From: Sphaerotilus natans
GTDB taxonomy: Bacteria > Pseudomonadota > Gammaproteobacteria > Burkholderiales > Burkholderiaceae_C
Direction: 5' to 3'
Length of the DNA stretch: 64,000 bases
Assembly (NCBI RefSeq): GCF_900156335.1
Contig: NZ_FTMZ01000010.1
Location: 88,383 to 152,382 of the forward strand
Positions 17,965-26,822 of the stretch are shown piece after piece. Made by a program: the position numbers and the translations under genes. A model generated the notes under the pieces. That model did not search any database. It saw nothing but the letters and a program-made list of their open reading frames with translations, and was not told the DNA's origin. Position 1 is the first letter of the stretch. Each line of letters opens with the position of its first letter.

Positions 17965-20900
17965 AGACGATGATCTGCCCGCCATCGCGCTCGCAGGCCT
18001 CGGCCAGCGCCTGAAGCACCCGCAGCGCCCGGCCGTCGTCCGAGGTCATCAGCACATCGTCGAGCACCATCGGCAGCATCAGGCCGCGTGCGCGCTGCTG
18101 CGCCAGCGCCGCCAGCCGCAGCGCCAGGTGGAGCTGGTCGCGCGTGCCCTCGCTCATCGCCTCGACGCCGATGGCGCGGCCGCCGCGTCGGCGCGCCAGC
18201 AGCACCGCACGAGCACCCACGTCGTCACCGGCATCGGCCTCGAGCCGCTCGAACTCGCCGGTCATCGCCGCGAACAGCGTGGAGGCGGCATCGAGCATCG
18301 GCCCCTGGCTGCGCTCGCGAAAGCGCTGCATCGACTGCGCCAGCAGCGCATGCGCCAGCCGCGCGCGCATCCAGTGCGGCAGCTCGGCGCGCACTGTGGC
18401 GGCGGCCTGCTCCAGGCCCTCGCGCGCCAGCACCGCGCGGTCGTCGCCGTCGATCGCGTCGAGCGCGCGCCGGGCCAGCTCGTCGGCCGCACGCGCCTGC
18501 TCGAGCACCTCGTCGGCCTCGGCCAGGCGCTGCTCGAGCCGGACCTGCGCCTGTGCGGGATCGTCGGCCGCGGTCGCGTCCGCGGGCCGCGTCCCGGCCA
18601 GCCGGGCGCGCAGGCCGGCCTCGTCATCGCGCGAGACCTCGGCCAGCATCGCGCCGGTGCGCGCCAGGCGCAGGGCCGCCTCGCGCTGCTGCTGCCACTG
18701 CGCCTCGCGCTGCGGCAGCAGCTCGGGCGAGGCCACGCCGGCGCGCTCGCACAGCCGCCGCAGCTGCGCCTGCACCTCGGCCAGCGCCGCATGGTCGGCG
18801 GCCAGACGCTCGTCGGCCTGCTGGCGCTGCTGCTGCAGCCGGGCGCGCTCGCCCTCGATCGCGCGCGCCTCGCCCAGCCGGGCCGCGAGCCGGTCGATCC
18901 AGCCCCGCAGCGCCTCGCCGGCCGGCGCCGGCTCGCCCAGCGCCGCAGCCAGCACGGCGGCACGCTCCTGCAGATCGGTCTCGACCAGCCGCGCCTGCGC
19001 CAGGCGCTGGCGCTGCAGTTCACGCTGCTCGGCCAGCGTGCGCAGCCGCTCGCCCGCCTGACGGCGCGCATTCGCCAGCGCCAGCGCCTGCAGCGCGTCC
19101 TCGGGCAGCACGATGCCACGGCCGTCCTCGTCGAGCAGGGCCTGCAGCGCCGCATGCGCCTGGCGCTCGGCGGCGCGGCGCAGGGCGGTCTGGCGCGCCA
19201 GCCGCTCCAGGCGCTGCTGCGCCGCCTGATGCGCGCTGCGCTGCGCCTCCAGCGCGGTCTGCCGCTCGCGCAGGGCCTGCAGCCGCGCGCGCGCCTGGCC
19301 CAGCAGCGCGGCCGCATCGTCCGGCGCGACGCCGGCCGGCATCGGGCCCAGCGCCTCGCGCAGCTCGGCCGCAGCGGCCTCAACCCGATGGTCGAGCACC
19401 TGCAGCGCCTCGTCGACCGACTGCAGCGCCTGCGCCGCCTCGAGGTGGCGCGCCTGATGCTGCTGCCACTCGCGCAGCGCCTGCGGCCCCAGGGACGGCA
19501 GGCCGGCCGCGGCCAGCGCCTCGTCCCAAATGCGGCCCTGGCGCTCGAGGTCGCGCTGCAGCGCCTGCCGCTGCGCGTCCAGCACCGCCCGGTCCTGGTC
19601 CAGCTCGGCCAGCGCGCGCTGCAGCGCCTGCAGCCGGGCCGCACGCTCGCCGTCGCGGCTGCGGCCGTCCGCCAGGCGGTCGGCATGGTCGAGCAGCTGC
19701 GCGAACAGCGCGCGGTCCTCGGCCGACGGCGCGGCCGGGCCCGCGGCCAGCCGCTGCCACAGCGCATCGCGCACCCGACGCGCCTCGGCGATGTCGTCAT
19801 CGGTCGGCACTGCGCCGGCGGCCAGCAGCTGGGCACGCTCGGCCGTGCGACCGCGCCGCGCCTCGTCGATCTGATCGATGCGCTGCGCCAGCGCCGCCAG
19901 GCGGGTGGCCGCCGACTCGCGCTCGCGCAGCGCCTGGTCGATGTCGGCCTCCAGGCGCGGACAGGCGGTCAGCGCCCTGCGCGCGATCGTCTCGCCGCCC
20001 AGCTGCAGCGCGGTGCGCTGCAGCGTCTCGTGGCGTTCGGCACGCTGGCGCTGCAGCGCCTCGCGGCCAGCCTGCAGCGCCACCTCCGGCGCCAGCCGGT
20101 CGCAGCGCTGCTGCAGCGCCTGCACCTGCACAGCCAGCGCCTGCGGCGACACCGACAGCTCGGCCGGCGGCACCTCGGCCGCGGGCTCGGCGGCCAGATC
20201 GTCAAGATGCTGGGCCAGCGCGCGCGCCTGCTCCTGCAGCTGCGCGGTGGCGGCGTCCAGGCGCGCCTGCCAGGCTGCGTCGGGCCGCCGGGCCAGCAGC
20301 GCCTGGGCGTGCGCACCCGGCTCGAGCGCCTGCGCGGCCGCCTCGAGCTGCCGATCCAACGCCTGACCGTGCTGCTCGAGCTCGCGGCACTGCAGCCGTG
20401 CGGCCTCCAGGCCGTCGGCGGCGGCGACCAGGCGGTCGATGCCGGCGGCCTGCTCGAGCCAGCGCGGCGTGCCCGGCGGCAGCGTCTGGAGCTGCTCGTC
20501 GAGCCGAGCGCGCAGCGCCTGCTGCGCGGCACGGGCGGTCTGCAGCTCGTGCTCGCGGGTCTGCAGCGCGATGCGCTGGCGCGGCAGGTCCTCGTCGGAC
20601 GGCGGCAGCAGCGACAGCGCGGCCAGCTCGGCGCGGGTGTCGTCGAGCGTGCGCAGCAGCGGCGCCACCGCGATGCGCTCGCGCAGGTCGCGCAGCGCCA
20701 GATCGGCCGCAGCGCGGTTCTCGCGCGCGCGCTCCAGCGCGGCCTGGGTCTCGTCGGCACGCTGGCGCAACGCGGCCCATTCAGCCGGGCGCAGCTGCGC
20801 GTCACGCAGCGCCTCATGCTGCTCGCGATGGCGGCGCAGCGCGATGTTGACGCTGCCGGTGCTGCCGCGCGGCACCAGGCGCGCGCGCGCCTGCTGGTCA

Positions 20901-21397
20901 AGCCGCTCCAGCACCGTGCGCAGGCTGTGCACGCCGGCGCTGGCCTCGAACAGCGCCGCGCCGATCTCGCCCTGGCCGGCCAGCAGCTGCTCGCCGCCGG
21001 CGCGCAGGCGCGGGTGATCGAGCGCGAACATCAGATCATGATCGGCGCGCTTCAGGCCGCCGGTGAGCTGCAGCTCCAGATCGGCCGCGGCCGGCAGGCT
21101 GCTGCCGTCGGACGCCAGAACGGACAGCGTGGGCTCGCGGCCCTTGCGGCGCAGCAGCTGCAGCTCGCGGCCCTCGCGGTCGAGCACCACCGCGCCGAGC
21201 GCCATGCGCGCATGCTCGTGCACGAAGTTGTCGGTGCTGCGATGCTCGATGCCGAAGCGCAGCGCCGTGAGCGCGCGCAGCATCGAGGACTTGCCGGCCT
21301 CGTTCGGACCGGCCAGCAGCGTCAGGCCGGGGCCGAAGTCGATCCAGCGATCGGTGAACGGCCCGAAGGCCTGCAGATGCAGCCGGCGCAGTCTCAC
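17888..21397 (-). CDS. YhaN-like SMC/Rad50-type AAA ATPase
   Basis: This 1169-residue protein resembles SbcC/Rad50 and YhaN. It starts MRLRRLHLQAFGPF and has Walker A GPNEAGKSSML near residue 31. A very long Gln-, Arg- and Ala-rich coiled coil spans about 180-1000. Near the end are the signature-like EGTRDQLHLALRLAALAQ and Walker B LPMVLDDVLMTSDDGRAL followed by VFTHH. The partner nuclease gene lies immediately upstream (7-bp gap), so the two likely form a Mre11-Rad50-like complex that binds and processes DNA ends. The coiled-coil centre lacks an obvious CxxC zinc hook, as expected for YhaN rather than SbcC. Its 3' end overlaps the convergent phosphoesterase gene by 77 bp. Length and composition are uniform, with no sign of transfer. 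Confidence 0.88.
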   Translation of the reverse strand: MRLRRLHLQAFGPFTDRWIDFGPGLTLLAGPNEAGKSSMLRALTALRFGIEHRSTDNFVHEHARMALGAVVLDREGRELQLLRRKGREPTLSVLASDGSSLPAAADLELQLTGGLKRADHDLMFALDHPRLRAGGEQLLAGQGEIGAALFEASAGVHSLRTVLERLDQQARARLVPRGSTGSVNIALRRHREQHEALRDAQLRPAEWAALRQRADETQAALERARENRAAADLALRDLRERIAVAPLLRTLDDTRAELAALSLLPPSDEDLPRQRIALQTREHELQTARAAQQALRARLDEQLQTLPPGTPRWLEQAAGIDRLVAAADGLEAARLQCRELEQHGQALDRQLEAAAQALEPGAHAQALLARRPDAAWQARLDAATAQLQEQARALAQHLDDLAAEPAAEVPPAELSVSPQALAVQVQALQQRCDRLAPEVALQAGREALQRQRAERHETLQRTALQLGGETIARRALTACPRLEADIDQALRERESAATRLAALAQRIDQIDEARRGRTAERAQLLAAGAVPTDDDIAEARRVRDALWQRLAAGPAAPSAEDRALFAQLLDHADRLADGRSRDGERAARLQALQRALAELDQDRAVLDAQRQALQRDLERQGRIWDEALAAAGLPSLGPQALREWQQHQARHLEAAQALQSVDEALQVLDHRVEAAAAELREALGPMPAGVAPDDAAALLGQARARLQALRERQTALEAQRSAHQAAQQRLERLARQTALRRAAERQAHAALQALLDEDGRGIVLPEDALQALALANARRQAGERLRTLAEQRELQRQRLAQARLVETDLQERAAVLAAALGEPAPAGEALRGWIDRLAARLGEARAIEGERARLQQQRQQADERLAADHAALAEVQAQLRRLCERAGVASPELLPQREAQWQQQREAALRLARTGAMLAEVSRDDEAGLRARLAGTRPADATAADDPAQAQVRLEQRLAEADEVLEQARAADELARRALDAIDGDDRAVLAREGLEQAAATVRAELPHWMRARLAHALLAQSMQRFRERSQGPMLDAASTLFAAMTGEFERLEADAGDDVGARAVLLARRRGGRAIGVEAMSEGTRDQLHLALRLAALAQQRARGLMLPMVLDDVLMTSDDGRALRVLQALAEACERDGGQIIVFTHHLHLLEPARQTLGATRLHAVAL

Positions 21398-21404
21398 CGC
21401 CGCC

Positions 21405-22703
21405 TCACGTCGTCAGATCCCGGCCCAGCTGCGCCAGCACCATCGCCTCGGCGTCGCGCAGCAGCGCGCGCCAGCTCGCCTCGTCAAGGCGCTCCGGGCG
21501 CAGATCGGCCAGTTCAGCCGGCAGATTCGCGCCGGCGCCCAGCGCCGCCTCGGCCCAGGTGCGCAGCGCCTGCGGATCGGCCAGCAGCCGGTCGACCTCG
21601 CGCAGCACCTCGCCGAGCGCATCGTCGCGCGCAGCCAGCGCGCCTCGGTCCAGCGGCGAGGCCAGCTCGACGCGGACCTGCTCGATCCACAGCCGCCCGG
21701 CCTGCTGCAGCGCCTGCGCGCGCACCGCGGCCTCCAGCAGGCCCGGCTGCGCGGCCTCGGCGCCGTGCAGCCGGCTTCTGCCGCACAGCACCACCCGCAC
21801 GCAGTGCAGGCGCGAGGCCGCGCCCGCGTCGACGCCGACCGCACACCCCGGCCCGGTCTCGCCCGCCAGCAAGGCCTCGAAGGCCGGATCGATGCGCCGC
21901 GCCAGCGCCTCCAGATCGTCGATGCCGCCCAGGTCCAGCGCGAGCCGGTGCCAGCGCAGCACATCGAGCACCACCGGCTCATGGCGCACGATGCGCCCGT
22001 GCTCGATCTCGACCAGCTCGCAGCCTTTCGGGCCGGTCTCGCGGGCATGACGGCCCTGGAGATTGCCGGGATACACGATGCAAGGCGAGGATTCCCGCAC
22101 CACCTGACGCTGATGGATATGTCCCAGCGCCCAGTAGTCGTAACCGGTTGCAATCAGGCGGGCTTCGGTGGTCGGCGCATACGGATCATGGTCCGGATTG
22201 CCGGTCAGGCTGGTGTGCAGCAGCCCGATATTGAATCGCCCGGGCACGGGCGGCGGATATCCGGGCAGCAGATCTTCGGTCACCGCCGGCTTCGAGAAGC
22301 TGCGGCCATGGATCGCCACCCCCGAATCCGGCAGATCGACGGTACCGCCGCGCCGGGATTCGAAGACATGCACATGCGCCATCGGCGGCAATTGCCGGGT
22401 GATGCGACTTTCCGCATCATGATTTCCCCGGACAATGAACACCCGGATATCCCGGCTGGCCAGCCGGTTCATCTGCTGGTGGAAAAACAGCCCGGTGCGG
22501 AAATCATCCCAGTCACCGTCATAGAGGTCACCGGCAATCAGCAGCGCCTGGACCTCGCGCTCGATCGCCAGATCGACCAGGGCGATCAGCGCACGCCGGG
22601 TGGCCGAGCGCAGCGGCTCGACCGGTGCGCCTTCATGCCGATCCAGCCCACGCAGCGGACTGTCGAGATGCAGATCCGCCGCATGAAGAAAACGCCAGCG
22701 CAT
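21405..22703 (-). CDS. YhaO-like DNA repair exonuclease (SbcD/Mre11 family)
   Basis: This 432-residue metallophosphoesterase has the Mre11/SbcD motif set. FLHAADLHLDSPLRGL is at residues 5-20, LLIAGDLYDGDW near 55, FIVRGNHDAES near 88, and YWALGHIHQRQVV with GNLQGRHARE near 190-215. The C-terminal 190 residues form the partner-binding part. It starts MRWRFLHAADL and is followed after 7 bp by the Rad50-like ATPase, with which it should form a nuclease complex acting on DNA ends or hairpins. The H-NS-like gene lies 61 bp upstream on the same strand. Confidence 0.9.
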   Translation of the reverse strand: MRWRFLHAADLHLDSPLRGLDRHEGAPVEPLRSATRRALIALVDLAIEREVQALLIAGDLYDGDWDDFRTGLFFHQQMNRLASRDIRVFIVRGNHDAESRITRQLPPMAHVHVFESRRGGTVDLPDSGVAIHGRSFSKPAVTEDLLPGYPPPVPGRFNIGLLHTSLTGNPDHDPYAPTTEARLIATGYDYWALGHIHQRQVVRESSPCIVYPGNLQGRHARETGPKGCELVEIEHGRIVRHEPVVLDVLRWHRLALDLGGIDDLEALARRIDPAFEALLAGETGPGCAVGVDAGAASRLHCVRVVLCGRSRLHGAEAAQPGLLEAAVRAQALQQAGRLWIEQVRVELASPLDRGALAARDDALGEVLREVDRLLADPQALRTWAEAALGAGANLPAELADLRPERLDEASWRALLRDAEAMVLAQLGRDLTT

Positions 22704-22764
22704 CGATGCCGTGATCAGCGGGCCGTGCAGCAGGCCGTGGCAGCCGAGGTCATGGCGCTCGCGC

Positions 22765-23127
22765 TCACTCGGCGGCGGGCGCCTCGACCAGGAATTCCTC
22801 GAGCGAGCGACCGGCTTCCAGCGCGCTGGCCAGCCAGCGCGGCTTCAGGCCACGACCGGTCCAGGTCGAGCCGGTCTCGGCATCGCGGTACTTGACCGCG
22901 ACCTTGGACGGCTCGCGGGTCTTGCCCTCGGCGGCGGCACGGGGGGCTCGGCCGGCCGGCGTTTCCAGATCGGCCACCGTCAGACCGTGCTGGGCCATCA
23001 TGGCCTTGATCTCGGCGATCACGCCGGCGCGCTGCGAGGAGCGGATTTCCTCGATGGAGCGGGCAATTTCTTCCTGCTGCTTGCGCAGTTCTTCCTGCTT
23101 GGCGCGCAGGTCCTGGAGGGTCGTCAT
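22765..23127 (-). CDS. H-NS family nucleoid protein
   Basis: This 120-residue DNA-bridging histone-like protein silences AT-rich DNA. An N-terminal oligomerisation helix rich in Glu, Gln and Lys (MTTLQDLRAKQEELRKQQEE) is followed by a linker and the H-NS DNA-binding domain. That domain has KYRDAETGSTWTGRGLKPRWL, where the loop around TWTGRGLKP corresponds to the TWTGQGRTP-type hook. The C-terminus SLEEFLVEAP matches short Burkholderiales forms. The open frame extends 102 bases upstream, but the coiled coil starts at the chosen ATG. The 171-bp upstream region is comparatively AT-rich and contains the palindrome GAAATATTTC at 23197-23206, a possible site of self-regulation. Confidence 0.9.
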   Translation of the reverse strand: MTTLQDLRAKQEELRKQQEEIARSIEEIRSSQRAGVIAEIKAMMAQHGLTVADLETPAGRAPRAAAEGKTREPSKVAVKYRDAETGSTWTGRGLKPRWLASALEAGRSLEEFLVEAPAAE

Positions 23128-23298
23128 GGCAGAGGCATTCCAAGGCGGTCGAGCACATGCTCGGCGCGGAGTATGCCCGAATTGCCCACAGGCACGGAAA
23201 TATTTCAGCCTTGAATTCCCGGGGGGCACGCCTGGGATTCCCTGGAGTCGCGTGAAATGTCGCGGCTTTCCTTGCCTTGTTCCCGGCAGTGCGCCGGA

Positions 23299-24324
23299 TC
23301 AATTCGATGCCGAACCCGCCTGGCGAGCCAGATCATGGAATCGGCGGGCCAGTTCGGAGGGACGGGCCTCGCGGTGGCGGTGATCGGACCAGAACTGGCG
23401 CCAGACCCGGGCGCCGCGCTGGCCATTCCACAGCCCGAGCGCATGGCGCATCGCGGTCGGCCAAGGCCGGCCGCCGGTCTGGACGCCGTCCAGATATTCG
23501 ATCCAGGCCGATTCGACCGCCTCGCGCGAGGCCGCCGGCCCCGGCTCGCCGAAGAATCTCGCATCCCAGCCGGCCATCTGCCAGGGCTCGTGATAGGCCT
23601 GCCGGCCGACCATCACCCCGTCGACATGGGCCAGATGCCGCGCGATCTCGTCATCGTCGCGAATGCCGCCGTTGATGACGATCGTCAGCGCGGGGAAATC
23701 GCGCTTGAGCTGCCAGACCCATTCATGGCGCAGCGGCGGAATCTCGCGATTCTCCTTCGGGCTCAGGCCTTTCAGCCAGGCGTTGCGCGCATGCACGATG
23801 AAGACCTCGCAGCCGGCCTCGGCGATCTGGCCGACGAAGTCGCGCACGAAGTCATAGGACTCGATGCGGTCGATGCCGATGCGGTGCTTGACCGTGATCG
23901 GCAGATCGACCGCATCGCGCATCGCGCGCACCCCGTCGGCCACCGTGGCGGGCTCGGCCATCAGGCAGGCGCCGAAGGCGCCGCGCTGCACCCGCTCGCT
24001 CGGGCAGCCGCAGTTCAGGTTGACCTCGTCATAACCCCACTTCGCCGCCAGCCGCGCGCAGGCGGCCAGGTCGGCCGGTTCGCTGCCGCCGAGCTGCAGC
24101 GCCACCGGATGCTCGATCTCGCCGAAGTCAAGATGGCGCGACTGATCGCCGTGCAGCAGCGCGCCGGTGGTGACCATCTCGGTGTAGAGCCGCGTGCGGC
24201 GGGTCAGCAGGCGGTGGAAATGGCGGCAGTGGCGGTCGGTCCAGTCGAGCATCGGCGCGACGGACAGGCGCCAGGGCGACAAGGGGGCGTCGGCAAGCGC
24301 CGCGGCAAGAATCGGTTCGGACAT
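23299..24324 (-). CDS. dusA: tRNA-dihydrouridine(20/20a) synthase
   Basis: This 341-residue flavoenzyme reduces uridine 20/20a in the tRNA D-loop. The FMN barrel opens SVAPMLDWTDRHCRHF, with YTEMVTTGALLHGD near residue 48. The catalytic Cys is in NLNCGCPSERVQRGAFGACLM near 100, and VKHRIGID and IVINGGIRD follow. This exact set, especially the MLDWTDRHCR opening, separates DusA from DusB and DusC. MSEPILAAAL is the likely start; the longer frame adds an Arg-rich leader with no similarity. It is 86 bp downstream of the GH2-like gene in the same direction. Confidence 0.94.
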   Translation of the reverse strand: MSEPILAAALADAPLSPWRLSVAPMLDWTDRHCRHFHRLLTRRTRLYTEMVTTGALLHGDQSRHLDFGEIEHPVALQLGGSEPADLAACARLAAKWGYDEVNLNCGCPSERVQRGAFGACLMAEPATVADGVRAMRDAVDLPITVKHRIGIDRIESYDFVRDFVGQIAEAGCEVFIVHARNAWLKGLSPKENREIPPLRHEWVWQLKRDFPALTIVINGGIRDDDEIARHLAHVDGVMVGRQAYHEPWQMAGWDARFFGEPGPAASREAVESAWIEYLDGVQTGGRPWPTAMRHALGLWNGQRGARVWRQFWSDHRHREARPSELARRFHDLARQAGSASN

Positions 24325-24410
24325 CGGCGGGGGCCCGGTGGGCCGGAAAGACGGGCCGGAACGACGAGCCCGGCGGGAGCGCGATTCTGACCGATTCAGC
24401 GTGCCCCGTT

Positions 24411-25688
24411 TCAGAACGCACCGCTCACGGCGCCGGACAGGCACAGGCTATCGGGCAGGGCCTGCATCACCTGCGTCACCACCGGATCGCAGGCCGGCGC
24501 GTCCACGCGCACCCAGGCCAGCGAGGCGCGCGCCTGCCAGCGCGCCAGCTGCTGGGCCCGCTGGGCGGCGGGTGCTGCGGCGCTGTCCTGGCTCAGGCCA
24601 TGGCCGATCAGCAGGCCCTGGGCGTCGCAGGCATCGAGCAGCGCCTCGTCGGCATCCGGCCCGCCTGCGGCCGCGATGTCCAGCAGATCGATGCCTGCAG
24701 CTCGCGCCTGCGCGACCTGGGCGGCGACCTCGGCGGCCGGCATGTGCACGCCTGGCGCCCAGCAGGTCCGGCGCAGCGGCACAGGCATCGGCATGCCGTT
24801 GATGATCAGTCGCCCGCGCGAGCGGTCCTGCACGATCTGGCGCCAGCCGATGCGCCCCAGCGACAGCACCTGGCGCGCGCCCTCGGGCCGCAGCACATGC
24901 AGCTCCAGCTCATGCAGGGCCGGCTCGCCGAGCGCATGCGGCCACCACAGCGCCGGCGCCTCGACATCCAGCAGCCCCTGCCACAGGCCGCCGCCCTGCC
25001 CGGCTCCGCCCCCCAGCACCATCGGCGCCTGCCAGCGCCGGCCAGCGTGGCGCAGCACCATCGACAGCCCCAGCAGCGGCTCCTGCACCCGCAGGCGCAG
25101 CGCCAGCCGCCCCCGGCCTGGATCGAGCAGGCGCGCCCGCAGCGCCGGCGCCTCGGCGGCCAGCCGCTCGCCCACCCGGCGCACCGGCCGCCACAGCCCG
25201 ACAGCGGACACCGGCTCGTCGCGCAGCACCAGCCAGAGCACGGTGTCGGCCGCGCCGGCCGGCAGCTCGACGCGGTGACGCAGCCGCGCGCTGTCGCTGC
25301 GCAGCAGCAGGCGCTGGTGTCCGGTCTCGACCTGATGCAGCCACAGCTCGGCACGGCGTCCGGCCACGCCGTCGAGCGCCAGCCAGCGGCGGCGCCGATC
25401 GGCGCAGGCCGGCAGCGGCCGACACAGCCACCAGTCCCGCACGCCGGCATGGACCGCCGACAGCACCGCCGAATCCAGCCGACGCACCAGCGTGTCGATC
25501 GGCGCGACCGGCCCGTCGCAGGCATGCCAGTGCGGCTCCTGCGAGAGCTGCAGCGCGGTCTGCGGCGAGTCCCACTGCCCGGGCGCGCTGCTGCCCCACC
25601 ACCAGCCCTCGTCCAGCGATTCGGCCAGGTCGGCGCTGCCCGGCTCCAGCCGGCCCTGGCTGCGCAGGGAATCCGCAAACGTGATCAA
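24411..25688 (-). CDS. Truncated GH2/beta-mannosidase-like protein without catalytic half
   Basis: This 425-residue protein looks like the front half of a GH2 enzyme. It has a galactose-binding jelly roll (about 1-165), an Ig-like sandwich ending in LWWPHALGEPALHELELHV near 245, and the first strands of the barrel. INGMPMPVPLRRTCWAPG stands near 295 in place of the usual NGxP...RGAN segment, and AGIDLLDIAAAGGPDADEALLDACDAQGLL near 340 mirrors the RVWGGG...FYDLCDELGIL region. The barrel stops well before the NE acid/base and the nucleophile, so hydrolysis is not expected. It starts with TTG after an in-frame stop, so the exact start is uncertain. It diverges from a DUF1839-like gene across a 64-bp AT-rich gap. 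Family recollection suggests that such pairs occur near amino acid:carrier-protein ligases, none of which is here. Confidence 0.7.
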   Translation of the reverse strand: MITFADSLRSQGRLEPGSADLAESLDEGWWWGSSAPGQWDSPQTALQLSQEPHWHACDGPVAPIDTLVRRLDSAVLSAVHAGVRDWWLCRPLPACADRRRRWLALDGVAGRRAELWLHQVETGHQRLLLRSDSARLRHRVELPAGAADTVLWLVLRDEPVSAVGLWRPVRRVGERLAAEAPALRARLLDPGRGRLALRLRVQEPLLGLSMVLRHAGRRWQAPMVLGGGAGQGGGLWQGLLDVEAPALWWPHALGEPALHELELHVLRPEGARQVLSLGRIGWRQIVQDRSRGRLIINGMPMPVPLRRTCWAPGVHMPAAEVAAQVAQARAAGIDLLDIAAAGGPDADEALLDACDAQGLLIGHGLSQDSAAAPAAQRAQQLARWQARASLAWVRVDAPACDPVVTQVMQALPDSLCLSGAVSGAF

Positions 25689-25752
25689 TTCAACACTTCA
25701 GTTATTTTATTACCGTATGTTACATTAATCCCATTGAGGGAGAACATCGAAC
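25689..25752. promoter_or_regulatory. AT-rich divergent promoter region
   Basis: This 64-bp spacer between the GH2-like and DUF1839-like genes is strikingly AT-rich (TTATTTTATTACCG, then TTACATTAAT) inside about 70% GC DNA. It must hold both divergent promoters. A purine-rich GAGGGAGAA ribosome site precedes the rightward ATG. A direct repeat of TTAC spaced by six bases may be a regulator site. No assignment of -35 and -10 boxes is attempted. Confidence 0.5.
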
Positions 25753-26787
25753 ATGCTTCCGCCGCCTGCCGCTGCCCATGCCACCGCTGCCCGCCTGTGC
25801 CTGATCAACGGGCTGGAACACGGCATCACGGTGCCGCTGGAGACGCGGCAGCGGCTGTGGCCGCAGGGCGCCGGTGCGCTCGACCCTTGGCTGTCGCTGC
25901 TGGCGGCGCTGCGGCTCGATGTGCATGCGGTGCTGGGCCATGTGCTGGCGATCGACTGGCTCGACGATCAGTGGAGCGAGCCGCGCCCGCCGGCCGAGGA
26001 TCTGCGCCGCCTGCACGGGCTGGAGCCGCATGCGCTGACGCTGTGGCGGCCGCTGGCCGACCATCTGCACGAGCAGCTCGGCGCCGGTCGGCTGGTGATG
26101 CTGGAGGCCGACGCCTGGTGGCTGCCCGACACCGACGGCCAGGACTACCGGCGCCAGCACCGGCGCAGCACGCTGATCGTCAACGACTTCGATGCGACCC
26201 ATCGCCGTCTGGGCTACTTCCACCACGACGGCTACTTTCACCTGCAGGACGAGGATTTCGACGGCCTGATGCAGGGCGGACTGCCGAGCGACGGCAGCCT
26301 GGCGCCGAGCGCCACGGTGATCGAGCTGCGCGGGCTGGTGCGCCGTCCGCCCGAGACGCTGCGCCATCTGGCCCGGCAGCTGCTGGAGCGGCATCTGGAG
26401 CGGATTCCGACCCGCCATCCGCTGCGTCGCTGGCAGCGCCGCAGCCAGGCCGAGCTCGATGCGCTGGTGCGTCAGCGCGATGTCGAGGGCTGTCGGCGCT
26501 GGCTGGACTGCGGCATCACGCGGCTCGGCGCCAGCGCGGAGCTGGCGGCCATTCATCTGCGCTGGCTCTCGGGCGAGGACAGCGGCTCCGCGCATCTGCT
26601 GCAGGCGGCCGATGCGCTGCGCCAGCTCGCGGTGCTGGCCCGAGCGGCCCAGCTCAAGGCCCAGCGGGCGGTGCAGCAGGGCCAGCCGGTCGATCTGGAC
26701 GCCTTGAGCGAGCGCATGGCGCGCCACTGGAGCCGGGCGATGGCGCTGCTGGGCGCCGGCGCGATCGTGATCGAGGATCTGGCCTGA
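25753..26787 (+). CDS. DUF1839-like protein
   Basis: This 344-residue soluble protein resembles the DUF1839 family. The supporting blocks are LEADAWWLPDTDGQDYRRQHRRST near residue 125 and RRLGYFHHDGYFHLQDEDFDGLM near 155. These match the family pattern of a Thr/Asp-rich segment followed by LGYFHNAGYYEL-like sequence, as I recall it. The first 100 residues include DWLDDQW and the C-terminal third is helical and Arg-rich. The function is unknown. DUF1839 genes are often found beside seryl-tRNA-synthetase-like amino acid:carrier-protein ligases, a carrier protein and a GH2-like protein; here only the GH2-like partner is present, divergently transcribed. GAGGGAGAA precedes the ATG. Confidence 0.65.
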   Translation: MLPPPAAAHATAARLCLINGLEHGITVPLETRQRLWPQGAGALDPWLSLLAALRLDVHAVLGHVLAIDWLDDQWSEPRPPAEDLRRLHGLEPHALTLWRPLADHLHEQLGAGRLVMLEADAWWLPDTDGQDYRRQHRRSTLIVNDFDATHRRLGYFHHDGYFHLQDEDFDGLMQGGLPSDGSLAPSATVIELRGLVRRPPETLRHLARQLLERHLERIPTRHPLRRWQRRSQAELDALVRQRDVEGCRRWLDCGITRLGASAELAAIHLRWLSGEDSGSAHLLQAADALRQLAVLARAAQLKAQRAVQQGQPVDLDALSERMARHWSRAMALLGAGAIVIEDLA

Positions 26788-26798
26788 GCGACATCCGC

Positions 26799-26822
26799 CT
26801 CAGCGGGCCGCTCAGCGGGCCG
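26799..26822. repeat. 12-nt perfect tandem duplication at the EamA gene end
   Basis: CTCAGCGGGCCG occurs twice in tandem. The second copy contains the stop codon of the minus-strand transporter gene and the first copy supplies a second in-phase TGA 12 bases beyond it. It lies in the convergent gap between the DUF1839-like gene and the EamA gene, and looks like replication slippage. Confidence 0.8.

Noticed and set aside
17813..22234. A 1473-codon plus-strand open frame over the YhaN/YhaO genes
   Set aside because: Antisense shadow of the coiled-coil ATPase; repeated Arg/Gln/Leu stretches mirror its Gln/Ala/Arg codons.
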